Assembly: GCA_003153375.1 (NCBI GenBank)
Contig: PLYM01000213.1
Location: forward strand, 190-64,189
Origin: Planctomycetaceae bacterium
GTDB taxonomy: Bacteria > Planctomycetota > Planctomycetia > Pirellulales > PALSA-1355
Direction: 5' to 3'
DNA: 64,000 nt
A model generated the notes under the pieces. It saw only the letters and a program-made list of their open reading frames with translations, ran no database searches and was not told where the DNA came from. Position numbers and translations under genes: made by a program. This document shows, piece by piece, positions 20,693 through 30,567 of the stretch (positions are counted from its first letter, which is position 1; the number at the start of each line of letters is the position of its first letter).

Positions 20693-21934
20693 TTAACCCA
20701 GCTCCTGCAAACGCCTTGCCAGAAACCGTCGCTCAGGCTCCTGACGGGCCAGGTCCAGGGCACGCTGATAGGAAGCTTGGGCCTCGCGGCTATTGCCCTG
20801 CCGCCGGCACAGATCGGCCCGGGCGGCGTGGGCCAGATGATAGTCGGCCAGGTCGCCGCTGGCCAGGATGGCGTCGATGAGGGCGACGCCGGCCGCGGGG
20901 CCATCGCGCATCGCCACGGCCACCGCGCGATTCAGCTCGACGATCGGCGAGGGTTCGGCCCGGGCGAGTAGCTCGTAGAGCGCGGCGATTCGCGACCAAT
21001 CGGTCGCGGCGGCGCTGGGCGCGGCGGCGTGGACGGCTGCGATGGCGGCTTGGATCGTATAGACGCCCACGTTGCGCGACGCCAGGGCTTGCTCCACGAG
21101 CGCTCGGCCCTCGGCGATTTGTTCGCGATTCCACAGTGCGCGGTCCTGGTCCTCGAGCAGCACGATGTCGCCCTCGGCGGTCGATCGCGCGGCACGCCGC
21201 GACTCTTGCAAGAGCATCAGCGCCAGCAGGCCAACCGCTTCGGGGTCAGGTAGCAATTCACAGAGCAGGCGTCCGAGTCGGATCGCTTCCAGCGACAGCT
21301 CGCTGCGGGTCACGCTCTCGCCGGATGATGCCGAGTAGCCCTCGTTGAACACCAGGTAGATCACCGACAACACCGAATCGATTCGATCGGGCAGGTCGGC
21401 GATTGACGGCACCTGGTAGGGGATCTTGGTGTCGCGAATCTTGGCCTTGCCGCGCACGATGCGCTGGGCGATCGTCGAGGGAGTGGTCAGGAAGGCGGCC
21501 GCAATCTCCTCGGTCTTCAGCCCGCACACTTCGCGCAGCGTGAGCGCGACCTGCGCTTCGGGAGCTAGCGCCGGGTGGCAGCAGGTGAAGATCAAGCGCA
21601 GCCGGTCGTCTTCGATATCCTCGGCTTCGTCAGGCGGCGAGGATTGGTCGATTTCGCGAGCGATGCTCTCGAGCGAGGCGTCGAACCGCGCGCGGCGGCG
21701 CACGGTGTCGATGGCCTTGAAGCGCCCGGCCGAAACCAGCCAGGCACGCGGGTTCGCGGGCACGCCCTCGCGCGGCCACTGTTCGATGGCGACCACGAAC
21801 GCTTCGTGCAACGCTTCTTCCGCCAGATCGAAATCGCCCAGCAGGCGGATCAGCGTGGCGAGCACGCGCCGCGACTCCGAGCGATAAATGTCGGCCAGCG
21901 CTTGGCGCGTTTGCTCGGCGTTGGGTTCGCTCAT
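20693..21934 (-). CDS. ECF42-like RNA polymerase sigma factor with long C-terminal extension
   Basis: Sigma2/sigma4 regions (LIRLLGDFDLAEEALHEAFVVAIEQWP, LREVCGLKTEEIAAAFLTTPSTIAQRIVRGKAKIR) plus a ~200-aa C-terminal extension. Confidence 0.9.
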   Translation of the reverse strand: MSEPNAEQTRQALADIYRSESRRVLATLIRLLGDFDLAEEALHEAFVVAIEQWPREGVPANPRAWLVSAGRFKAIDTVRRRARFDASLESIAREIDQSSPPDEAEDIEDDRLRLIFTCCHPALAPEAQVALTLREVCGLKTEEIAAAFLTTPSTIAQRIVRGKAKIRDTKIPYQVPSIADLPDRIDSVLSVIYLVFNEGYSASSGESVTRSELSLEAIRLGRLLCELLPDPEAVGLLALMLLQESRRAARSTAEGDIVLLEDQDRALWNREQIAEGRALVEQALASRNVGVYTIQAAIAAVHAAAPSAAATDWSRIAALYELLARAEPSPIVELNRAVAVAMRDGPAAGVALIDAILASGDLADYHLAHAARADLCRRQGNSREAQASYQRALDLARQEPERRFLARRLQELG

Positions 21935-22081
21935 GGGGGAAATCCTGCATGCTCCGCGTGATGTTTGACCCTCAAACTAGCCCGAAGCGCCAGCGAGGGA
22001 AAGTGCCGCGTGCCGTTGGAGGCGTTACGCGCCCTTGCTTGCGCTGCGGGTTAGTGGGAAGGAGGTTGGTGGGAAGGGGGC

Positions 22082-23728
22082 TTAGCGGAAGAACCAACAC
22101 ATCCCAAGCGTGCAGGCGATGAGGGTGGCGGCCCACAGGCGGTCGTTTTGCCACCATTGGCGGGGAGTGATGGCGTCGACGCGCGGCTCTTGTTGGTAGC
22201 GCGACCAGGTGAAGTGCTCGCGGTCGGGGTCGCGCTCGCTCTGGGTGGCCAGACTGACGACGATCAGCACGACGTAGCAACCGACCGTGGCCAGGCCGGC
22301 GCGGTGAAAGGCTTGCAGCGTGTGCTCGAAGCCGTAGGAGGCGCCCTGGTCGAAGAGGATCGACAGGATCGGTCCGGCGAGGATGCAGACGAACGACGCG
22401 GTGCGCGTGATCAGCGGTTGCAGGATGCCGGCGACGTAGGCCACGATAACGCCCGGCACCAGGTAGGCGTTGAAGTCGGCCATGCGGTTGAAGATGCCGC
22501 CCTTGGTTTGACCGAAGTACAACGACAGCGCGATGGCCGTGCCCACCATGACCATCATCGCCGCCCGGCCCGTCCAGATGAGCCGCATTTCCGAGGCTTC
22601 GGGGCGGATGTATTTCTTATAGATGTCGAACGTGAACAGCGTGGCGGTGGAGTTCATCATCGAGTCGATCGTCGAGAGAATTCCCGCGGCCAGCCCGGCC
22701 ATCACGATGCCCACCAGGCCATAGCCCGCGGGCAGCAGGGTGCGCGTCAGCCCGGCGAAGGCCGTGTCGCTTTCGGTGGCTGGATCGATGGCCAGGATGT
22801 AGCCGGCGGCCATGCCGGGCACGATGCAGAGGAAGGGGATCAGCAGCTTGAGGAAGCCGGCGGCGATCGTGCCCATGCGGGCGTCCCAGTCGCTGCGGGC
22901 GCCGAGCGTGCGCTGCACGATGAACTGATTAGTGCCCCAATAATAGAGGTGCAGCACCATCAGGCCGCTGAGCACGCCGCTCCAGGGAAGCTCGGGATGG
23001 CTGGCTTCGAAAAAGACGTGGAACTTTTCGGGCTGCTTTTCCAGCAAGCCCGAGAGTCCGCCGACGTCGGGATGCCAAATGGCCAGCACGGCCAACAATC
23101 CGCTGCTGACCAGCAGCAGCACGCTTTGCACGACGTCGTTGAAGATGTCGGCCTTCAACCCGCCGTACATCGTGTAGGCGGCGGCCACGACGGCCATCAG
23201 CACGACGGCCATCTCATAGCTGATCGCGTAGGGCGAGTCGGCCGTGAGCGTGGCCATGGTCAGCGCGCCCAGGATCATCGTGCCCACCATCTGAATTAGC
23301 AGGAAGGCCATGTTGGTGATCGAATACACCAGCCGGCTGCGATCGTCGAACCGCCGGCCCAGATACTCCGACAGCGTATAGAGCCCCATGCGGCGATAGA
23401 GGGGCAGAAAAAAGTAGCACAGCGTCAACAAGCCGAAGATGGCGCCGAACTCGAAATTCGCCTGGGCGAAGCCTTCCTTCAGCCCCGCGCCCATCATGCC
23501 CACCATGTGGTGCGAGCTGATGTTGGTGCCAAAGATCGAACCCGCCACGGCCCACCAGGCCACGGTCTTGCCCGCCAGATAATAGTCGCTGGTGCTCTCC
23601 TCCTTGCGACCGATCCACATGCCAAACAGCGTCACCCCAATGATGCTGCCCGCCAGAATCGCCACATCCAGCCCCTGCATGGGCACGCTGGCCGATTGAG
23701 CCAAGAGATTCAGAGTCGACGCGGGCAT
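22082..23728 (-). CDS. Sodium:solute symporter (SSS family)
   Basis: DYYLAGKTVAWWAVAGSIFGTNISSHHMVGMMGAG; multiple TM helices. Confidence 0.9.
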   Translation of the reverse strand: MPASTLNLLAQSASVPMQGLDVAILAGSIIGVTLFGMWIGRKEESTSDYYLAGKTVAWWAVAGSIFGTNISSHHMVGMMGAGLKEGFAQANFEFGAIFGLLTLCYFFLPLYRRMGLYTLSEYLGRRFDDRSRLVYSITNMAFLLIQMVGTMILGALTMATLTADSPYAISYEMAVVLMAVVAAAYTMYGGLKADIFNDVVQSVLLLVSSGLLAVLAIWHPDVGGLSGLLEKQPEKFHVFFEASHPELPWSGVLSGLMVLHLYYWGTNQFIVQRTLGARSDWDARMGTIAAGFLKLLIPFLCIVPGMAAGYILAIDPATESDTAFAGLTRTLLPAGYGLVGIVMAGLAAGILSTIDSMMNSTATLFTFDIYKKYIRPEASEMRLIWTGRAAMMVMVGTAIALSLYFGQTKGGIFNRMADFNAYLVPGVIVAYVAGILQPLITRTASFVCILAGPILSILFDQGASYGFEHTLQAFHRAGLATVGCYVVLIVVSLATQSERDPDREHFTWSRYQQEPRVDAITPRQWWQNDRLWAATLIACTLGMCWFFR

Positions 23729-23900
23729 GGAAGGGTTCTCCGCCTGGGGGAAAGCAGCGTGTTAAATCTAGCGAGCGCGGCGGCCCAGCGGAATGGAGGA
23801 TCAGACCCGCGCGGCAATCACTTGCATCGGCCGATGCTGCGTGCGACCATGAAAACCGATGGTCATGGCCGTTTTCTTGCCCGAGCAGACCGGAGGCAGC

Positions 23901-24899
23901 ATGAAGCTTCAGCGCCGAGAGTTTACGCGGGCAGGTGCGTGTTGGTTGGCGTCGCTCGCGGCGCGGCCGCTCGTGGCGGGGGCCGATCCGCCGGCCGATG
24001 CTGCGCCGGCGCCGCGCGTGGTGCACAGCTGGGGCACCAACGGCAACGGCGACGGGCAGTTCGATATTCCGATCGCGATCGTGATCAATCCTCAGGACGA
24101 GCTGTTGATCACTGACTTTCGACAGAAGGACGCGGCGGCCAAGGCCCGATTGCAGCGTTTCGATCCCCAGGGTCGGTTTCTCGGAGCATTCGAAATGCAG
24201 CCGATGCCCGGCGGACTGGCGCTGGACAAGGAAGGGCTGCTGTATGCCACGCACATGATGCGGCACAAGGTGACCGTCTCCGACCAGCAGGGCAAGTTGA
24301 TTCGCGAATTTGGCAAGCAGGGAACGGCGCCCGGCGAATTCGAGCAGCCGGGCGGGATTGTGTTTGGTCCGGACGGATCGCTGTATGTGGCCGACCAGGT
24401 GAATCGGCGCGTGCAGCGACTGACGCCGCAAGGCGAGCCGATCAGCGCTTGGGGCCGCTATGGCGTGCAGCCGGGCGAGTTCGGTGGCAACACGTCGCCG
24501 AAGTCGCGCGTCGGCGGTCCGCACTTTCTGGCCTTCGACAGCCAAGGCCATCTCTATACGACCGAAGGCTCAGTCGGGCGCGTGCAAAAGTTCAAGGACG
24601 ACGGCAGCTTCGTGCTGGCCTGGGGCGACAACCAACAAGGCCCCGGCCATTTCGGCAGCCCCTCAGGTCTGCAAGGCCCGATCGGCATCGCCATCGACGC
24701 GCGGGACGAAGTTTGGGTCAGCGCCACCAACCACCTCGTGCAACAGTTCACCACCGACGGCCTCTACGTGCGCGGCCTGGGCGGCGAAGGCGCCGAACTT
24801 GGCCAGTTCAAAACCCCCCACGGCCTGGCCTTCGACAGCCAAGGTCATTTGTACGTGCTCGATTCGCGCAACTCGCGGGTGCAGAAGCTGGCGGTGTGA
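23901..24899 (+). CDS. Secreted NHL-repeat protein
   Basis: N-terminus MKLQRREFTRAG; repeats such as GQFDIPIAIVIN, GEFEQPGGIVFGPDGSLYVADQVNRRVQ, GQFKTPHGLAFDSQGHLYVLDSRNSRVQKL. Confidence 0.85.
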   Translation: MKLQRREFTRAGACWLASLAARPLVAGADPPADAAPAPRVVHSWGTNGNGDGQFDIPIAIVINPQDELLITDFRQKDAAAKARLQRFDPQGRFLGAFEMQPMPGGLALDKEGLLYATHMMRHKVTVSDQQGKLIREFGKQGTAPGEFEQPGGIVFGPDGSLYVADQVNRRVQRLTPQGEPISAWGRYGVQPGEFGGNTSPKSRVGGPHFLAFDSQGHLYTTEGSVGRVQKFKDDGSFVLAWGDNQQGPGHFGSPSGLQGPIGIAIDARDEVWVSATNHLVQQFTTDGLYVRGLGGEGAELGQFKTPHGLAFDSQGHLYVLDSRNSRVQKLAV

Positions 24900-25128
24900 G
24901 GGGGTGGCGAAAGTCCACGACTCAACTGGCAGCGCGGCGGCTCGCTACAACCGCTACGCGCGGAATCAGGAGACCGGTGACCAAGCGCGCCGAGGTTAGT
25001 GGTGGGGTTGTTTGCGGAGATTGCGTAAAAATTCCGGCTCCCGTTCGCCGATAGTTGATTGTGATAGCGCCGTGGGCTCAAGGAGGCTCGCGGATTTCAT
25101 CAACGGTTGCGGTGAGCTGAGCAATTCC

Positions 25129-27351
25129 ATGAAGCGAGAGCAGGACGCGATCAAAGTCGGGGTTGGTGGGGTGGGTGCAGGTGGGTTGGCGGGCGCGTTC
25201 CGCGGACCGTGGCTGTGGGCTGCGTTGTTGGTCTTGCTGACGACGATCGTCTATTGGCCAACGCTGGCAAACGGATTTGTTTCGGACGACAGGTATCACG
25301 TCGTCAATAACATCTCCCTGCGGTCGCTCGGGGGTCTATGGGATATTTGGTTCAAGCTGGGCACCATCCAGCAGTATTATCCGCTGACCCATAGCGCCTT
25401 CTGGGCGCAATTTCAACTTTGGGGGCTCGATCCGCGCGGCTATCACGTGGTGAATTGGCTGCTGCACGGCATCGGGGCCGTGTTGGTTTGGCGGTTGTTG
25501 TTGCGGCTGGAAGTGCGCGGGGCCTCGCTGGCCGCGGCGGTGTTTGCCGTCCACCCGGTACACGTCGAAAGCGTGGCCTGGGCCAGCGAATTGAAGAACA
25601 TCCTGTCGTTGGACCTGGCGCTGGTGTCGCTGCTGACCTATTTGCGGTTTTCGCCACCACTCAGGTCCGAACAGGCAGCCCACGAAGCGGCGTCGGGCCA
25701 AGCGCGGTGGTCCTGGTATGCGTTGGCGTTGGCTTGTTACGTGGCGGCGCTGCTCTGCAAGTCCGTCACGGTCAGCGTTCCGGCGGTGCTGCTGGTGATC
25801 GACTGGTGGAAGCGAGGGCGCATTGCGCGTCGCGACGTGGCGGCACTCGTTCCGTTCTTTGTCGCCGGGCTGTCGCTGGCCGTGCTGACGATTTGGATGG
25901 AAAAGACGTTTGTCGGCGCGAGCGGCCAGGAATTCGAGCTATCGCCGATCGAGCGCGTGCTGATCGCCGGACGGGCGTTATGGTTCTATGCCGGCAAGCT
26001 GATCTGGCCGGCGTCGCTCGTGTTCTACTATCCGCGTTGGACAATGGACGCCGGCGTGTGGTGGCAGTACCTGTTTCCCGCGGCGGCGCTGCTCGCCCTC
26101 GGCGTGTTGTGGATGGCTCGCTCGCGAATGGGTCGCGGGCCACTTGCCGCGGCGCTGATCTTCGCCGGAGTGCTCGTGCCGGCGCTGGGCTTCATCAACG
26201 TCTACCCGTTTCGCTTCTCGTTCGTGTCCGATCATTATCAATACCACGCCAGCATCGCGTTGATTGCCCTGGCGGCAGCGGGCGCGGCCTGGCTGGGAGA
26301 TCGACTTTCCCAAACTCGGCCTGTCTTGGTTCCCATGGCCGTTGCGGGATTGCTGCTTTCGCTGGTCGTGGTTTCGCTGGAACAGGTGCCCGTGTATCAC
26401 GATGCGGTCACGTTGAATGCCGACATTGTCGAGCACAACCCCGATTGCTGGGCGGCACACCATAACCTGGGGGTCGCCTTTCAATCGCTGGAACAATACG
26501 ACCTGGCTCTGACCTACTTCAATCGGGCGATCGAGGTTTTTGGCCGGCTGGCCACGGCGAGCCCGACGATTGGCAGCTATCGCAATGACCAGGCCGCGGA
26601 TCTGGTCAACGTCGGCTTCTTGCAGCGCAAATTGGGGCGAGTGGCGGAATCGGACAGCGCGTTTCGGCGAGCTATCGCGGTTCGCGAGACGCTGGTCCGC
26701 GACTTTCCTAGTGCGATCGAATATCAAGAAGGGCTTGCCCGCTGTTACGTTAATCTCGCGATCGCGCGACAGATGAGCGGTGATGCGGCGGATGCCGCCG
26801 TCTGGCACCGCCAGGCGATCGCGGCTCGCGAGCAATTGGTTCGCGAGTATCCCTCCGTCGCTCGCCACGCCGATGGCCTGGCCACGAGCTATGGCGATTT
26901 GGGTCAAGCGCTATGCGACGCGGGGCAATTCTCGGAGTCGGAGGCGACGCTTCGCCAGGCGATCGAATTACGCGAGCGGTTGGTGCGCGAGAATGCCGCC
27001 GAGAGCGATTTTCGCGAGCGTCTGGCTTGGAGTCACGGGCAACTGGCCCAGGAGCTGCTGCGGGACGGTCGCCCTACTGAGTCGGAAGCCTCGCATCGAC
27101 GAGCGCTCGCCATCCGCGAGCAACTCGTTCGCGATAATCCTGGAGTCAGCAAGTATCGGTACCAGGTAGCCCTCAGTTCGGTCGACGTCGGACTCGCGCA
27201 ACGCGAAACCGGGCGACAGGCCGCTGCCGCCGACTCGATCTCGCTGGCGCAGACGATTTGCGAACAGCTCGTGCGCGACTATCCCACCGTGAGCGAGTAC
27301 CGGGAAAGCCTGGCCTGGTGCCAATCTCATCGCGAGCCGCAAGGTCGTTAG
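25129..27351 (+). CDS. Multi-TM glycosyltransferase-like protein with C-terminal TPR repeats
   Basis: N-terminal membrane half (YWPTLANGFVSDDRYHVVNN, YHVVNWLLHGIGAVLVWRLL, VHPVHVESVAWASELKNILS) then TPR-like repeats. Confidence 0.8.
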   Translation: MKREQDAIKVGVGGVGAGGLAGAFRGPWLWAALLVLLTTIVYWPTLANGFVSDDRYHVVNNISLRSLGGLWDIWFKLGTIQQYYPLTHSAFWAQFQLWGLDPRGYHVVNWLLHGIGAVLVWRLLLRLEVRGASLAAAVFAVHPVHVESVAWASELKNILSLDLALVSLLTYLRFSPPLRSEQAAHEAASGQARWSWYALALACYVAALLCKSVTVSVPAVLLVIDWWKRGRIARRDVAALVPFFVAGLSLAVLTIWMEKTFVGASGQEFELSPIERVLIAGRALWFYAGKLIWPASLVFYYPRWTMDAGVWWQYLFPAAALLALGVLWMARSRMGRGPLAAALIFAGVLVPALGFINVYPFRFSFVSDHYQYHASIALIALAAAGAAWLGDRLSQTRPVLVPMAVAGLLLSLVVVSLEQVPVYHDAVTLNADIVEHNPDCWAAHHNLGVAFQSLEQYDLALTYFNRAIEVFGRLATASPTIGSYRNDQAADLVNVGFLQRKLGRVAESDSAFRRAIAVRETLVRDFPSAIEYQEGLARCYVNLAIARQMSGDAADAAVWHRQAIAAREQLVREYPSVARHADGLATSYGDLGQALCDAGQFSESEATLRQAIELRERLVRENAAESDFRERLAWSHGQLAQELLRDGRPTESEASHRRALAIREQLVRDNPGVSKYRYQVALSSVDVGLAQRETGRQAAAADSISLAQTICEQLVRDYPTVSEYRESLAWCQSHREPQGR

Positions 27352-27391
27352 AGACGGTCACGGTTGCGGGCTGGGCAACAGACGCGATGCA

Positions 27392-29560
27392 TCAGTTGGC
27401 GTCGTCCTTGAACAGCGCTTCGTTGGCGCCGGCCTTGCCTTCGAACAGGGTCTCGATGTTGATAATCTGGTTCTTTTCGACCGTGGCGTTGCTGATGTAG
27501 TCGGAAACGAACTGGTGGCGAGGGTCGCGGCGGAAAGCGATCAGTTCTCGCATCGCCTGCCGCGCCTGCGCGAGCTTCTTTGGGTCCTTGGGTGCCGAGC
27601 CGCGTTCGGCGCCGGGGCTCTCGAAGTCGAGGAACTCCTGGAGCCGAGTGGACAGGAGGGCGTGCCGCAGTCCGGCCTGCAGAAACTCGACGCGCTGGGC
27701 AAACTCAGGCGAGGGATCCTTTCTCGCGGTCTCGAGAGCTTTGGCCAGGATCGCCTCGGCGGGACGGTAGACCTCGGGCGGATAAGCCAGGTAATGCCCG
27801 CGAATCCGTTTCAGCCTTTCCAAGGCGCCCTTGGGATCGACGCTGATGTCTCGGACGGGCGGCCGCGTGGCGGCGTAGTTTTCCCAATAGTCGAAATATT
27901 GTTGGACGTCGGCGGCGGCAGGCCCGAACGCGGAAAAATACTCCTGCCGAATCGTTTCGATCTCCAGATCGGGGCTCCACAGCAGGCGATGGTGCATGTA
28001 GGCCATCGGTCCATGAGCGGCCCAACTGAAGGTGTAGGCACGAAGGCTGATGCCGGCCATGCCGTGTTGATAGGCGAAGCGGAAGAATTCTCCGCTCTGC
28101 CGGCTGGTGATGTTGGGCGTTACGTAGCTGTTCAATAAGTAGTTGGATCCGTTGACCAGCGACATGCCGGTCTGGCTCCAGGCCAGCCATTGGTCGCGAT
28201 ACCACTGGTCTTCCTCACGGCTCATCGGATACCAGCCATCGCGCGATCCGTAGATGACGAACTCTCCAAAAATGTTTTTGTCGAGCTTGATTCCGCTGAG
28301 CGGCCCCGGCAGGGTGTTGTGATAGAGATAGACGCCGATCTTTACCCGCGGGTTGCGCTCGACGGCCAGGTCATGCACCGCTTTCCAATAATGGGCATAG
28401 CGATCGCCCATGGCTCGCGGGGTGTATTTCAGGAGTCGAAAGTCCTCGGGGAAATCGGTGGGCTGCGGACCGTCCCAGGCCAGGCATTGCGGGCATTGGC
28501 ACATGCTCTCGCCCCCGGCGTCGGCTTCGCCGAGGGTCAACACATCGCCGCCGTCCCAGGCCTTGTTCACGATCGCGTGCTGCAACTCGACGTTGGAAAC
28601 GCAGAGCGGAGTCCAGGCGCCGGCGCGGGGCGTCTTGAGTCCGCGCTGGCCGTCGGCGCGCATGGCAAACCACTCAGGATGTTGCTGGCCATACTCGGCC
28701 CACCAATCAGTGATGCCGGCGATGACGTGCGAGCCCAGGATCACGCGCGGCTGCTCGATTTGCGTCACGCGGCGATGTCGGCGATGGAAGATCTCCACGG
28801 CCTTGCCATAGGTGTAGCCGGCCTGCTCGCTGGGAAACACGAGCTTGCTGACGACCTCTTCCGACAGCCCGCCGACCTTATAGTTGCGCGGCACTTTGCG
28901 GCCGAAGTAGGAGCCGGTCAGGAAAATTTGCCCCAGATCCCATCCGCCCAGATTGCGGTAGAGCAGCTTGGGTTTGACGGTCTTGTTGACCGCGGGAAAC
29001 ACGGCACTCGTTCGACGCGGCACATAGGTTCCCAGTTCGCCCGGCCAGAGCCAGCGCACGCCGAGATGATCTTCCAACAATTCGTACACGCCCAGCAACG
29101 TCCCGCTGTGTACGCACTCCATGGCCAGCGGATTCCACGGCTCCGAGTAGAGCGGTCGGGTGCCGTGATACTGATCGGGCAGCAGTTCTTTGCCGACGAT
29201 ATACAAGTCGTTGCCGACAGTGCGCAGCACGTACTCTTCGACCTCGAGCTGGTCGGCATCGATGCCTTGCTGGCGGGCGGCCTCGCTGACGCCGATGAAG
29301 ATTCGGCGGTCGTAGCCCGCGGGGATCTCCGTTTCCACGGCGACCGGCAATTGCTGGCCGGTGGCTTTCTTGACGTGGCTGATCAGTTCCTCGGCGGCAT
29401 AGGCGGCGACCGGCGACGGTTTGACCGCAGTGACTACCACGGCGCGGGCCTTGCCGTCGCGCACGAGGGTGACTTGCGAGAAGGCCGCGTCCTCACCGGT
29501 GCGGAGAGACAATGCAGCGAGCGCTATCAGGAAGATTGCGAGGCGGATCAGGCGGGTCAT
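27392..29560 (-). CDS. DUF4838-type secreted protein (glycoside-hydrolase-like)
   Basis: AAYAAEELISHVKKATGQQLPVAVE, HSGTLLGVYELLEDHLGVRWLWPGELGTYVP; start set at MTRLIRLAIFLIALAALSL. Confidence 0.8.
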   Translation of the reverse strand: MTRLIRLAIFLIALAALSLRTGEDAAFSQVTLVRDGKARAVVVTAVKPSPVAAYAAEELISHVKKATGQQLPVAVETEIPAGYDRRIFIGVSEAARQQGIDADQLEVEEYVLRTVGNDLYIVGKELLPDQYHGTRPLYSEPWNPLAMECVHSGTLLGVYELLEDHLGVRWLWPGELGTYVPRRTSAVFPAVNKTVKPKLLYRNLGGWDLGQIFLTGSYFGRKVPRNYKVGGLSEEVVSKLVFPSEQAGYTYGKAVEIFHRRHRRVTQIEQPRVILGSHVIAGITDWWAEYGQQHPEWFAMRADGQRGLKTPRAGAWTPLCVSNVELQHAIVNKAWDGGDVLTLGEADAGGESMCQCPQCLAWDGPQPTDFPEDFRLLKYTPRAMGDRYAHYWKAVHDLAVERNPRVKIGVYLYHNTLPGPLSGIKLDKNIFGEFVIYGSRDGWYPMSREEDQWYRDQWLAWSQTGMSLVNGSNYLLNSYVTPNITSRQSGEFFRFAYQHGMAGISLRAYTFSWAAHGPMAYMHHRLLWSPDLEIETIRQEYFSAFGPAAADVQQYFDYWENYAATRPPVRDISVDPKGALERLKRIRGHYLAYPPEVYRPAEAILAKALETARKDPSPEFAQRVEFLQAGLRHALLSTRLQEFLDFESPGAERGSAPKDPKKLAQARQAMRELIAFRRDPRHQFVSDYISNATVEKNQIINIETLFEGKAGANEALFKDDAN

Positions 29561-29786
29561 GGTGGATCTCGGTGAGGAGCAATGCAGGAGGAGCCCAGTC
29601 GGCAGCGAATCCTTGCGGCCCATTGTAAGTCCGGCGGTTGTCAAAGTCGAAGTGGCCAGAAGCGGCGTCTGGATTGCAATCTCGTAAGGTTGCTCGATTC
29701 GATCTTGGCGCATTCGCAACCGGCGGGATAGGATCGCGCGGCTGGCGTGTGTCGCGAATTATTTTGATTGGTAGCGGAGCTGCGTC

Positions 29787-30419
29787 ATGGAAACGGTCAG
29801 TCGTCGGAGCGTGATGGGGTTGGCGGCCAGTGTGATTGCGGGCGGGATGCTGGTGGGCGAAGTCGCGGCCTCCGAAGTCGCGAACGACTCGAAGGGGGAG
29901 CCGGGCGAGTCGGCGGGCGGCAAGTCGGAGTCGGTCTACAAATTTTGCATGGGAAAAGCGACGCCGCGCCATTTTGGCAACAGCTCGATTCGCGAACACA
30001 AGTTGCACGATTTTCCGATGTCGGCTTCGATGTCGGCCAGCTTGATCACGCTGGCCCCAGGCGACATGCGCGAGCCGCACTGGCATCCGAATTCGGACGA
30101 GTGGCTGTTCGTGATGGCCGGCACGATTCGCATGACGATCGTCGACGGCAAGGGCGAGTCCTCGCAGTTCGAGTGTGGGCTGGAGGACGTGGCCTTCACG
30201 CCGCAGGGGTTTGGCCACTATGTGGAGAACATCGGCGACGGCGAGGCCCGGCTGATGCTCATTCACAACCACGCCGAATTCACGACGGTGAACCTGAGCG
30301 AATGGGTGGCTGCGGGCTCGACTTCGGTGTTTGCCTCGACCCTGAAAATGCCGGTGCGGGCCTTTGACGATGTTCCGACGAAACGCGTTTTCATCGGGCC
30401 GAAAGTCGCCAAGGATTGA
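29787..30419 (+). CDS. Secreted cupin-domain protein (oxalate-decarboxylase-like)
   Basis: SRRSVMG Tat-like start; PHWHPNSDEWLFVMAGTIRMTI cupin motif. Confidence 0.85.
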   Translation: METVSRRSVMGLAASVIAGGMLVGEVAASEVANDSKGEPGESAGGKSESVYKFCMGKATPRHFGNSSIREHKLHDFPMSASMSASLITLAPGDMREPHWHPNSDEWLFVMAGTIRMTIVDGKGESSQFECGLEDVAFTPQGFGHYVENIGDGEARLMLIHNHAEFTTVNLSEWVAAGSTSVFASTLKMPVRAFDDVPTKRVFIGPKVAKD

Positions 30420-30567
30420 TAGCGGGCGGATCTCCGCACTCCAGGGGCCGTCATGGCTGCCACGAAAGGTTGGCATCCGGGGCGCCGGCATCGTAAACTA
30501 TCGTTCCGACGCGTAGGACGCAGGGCGGCGTTGACGATCGGGTTCGCTGGGGCGCGGAGAACTTACC

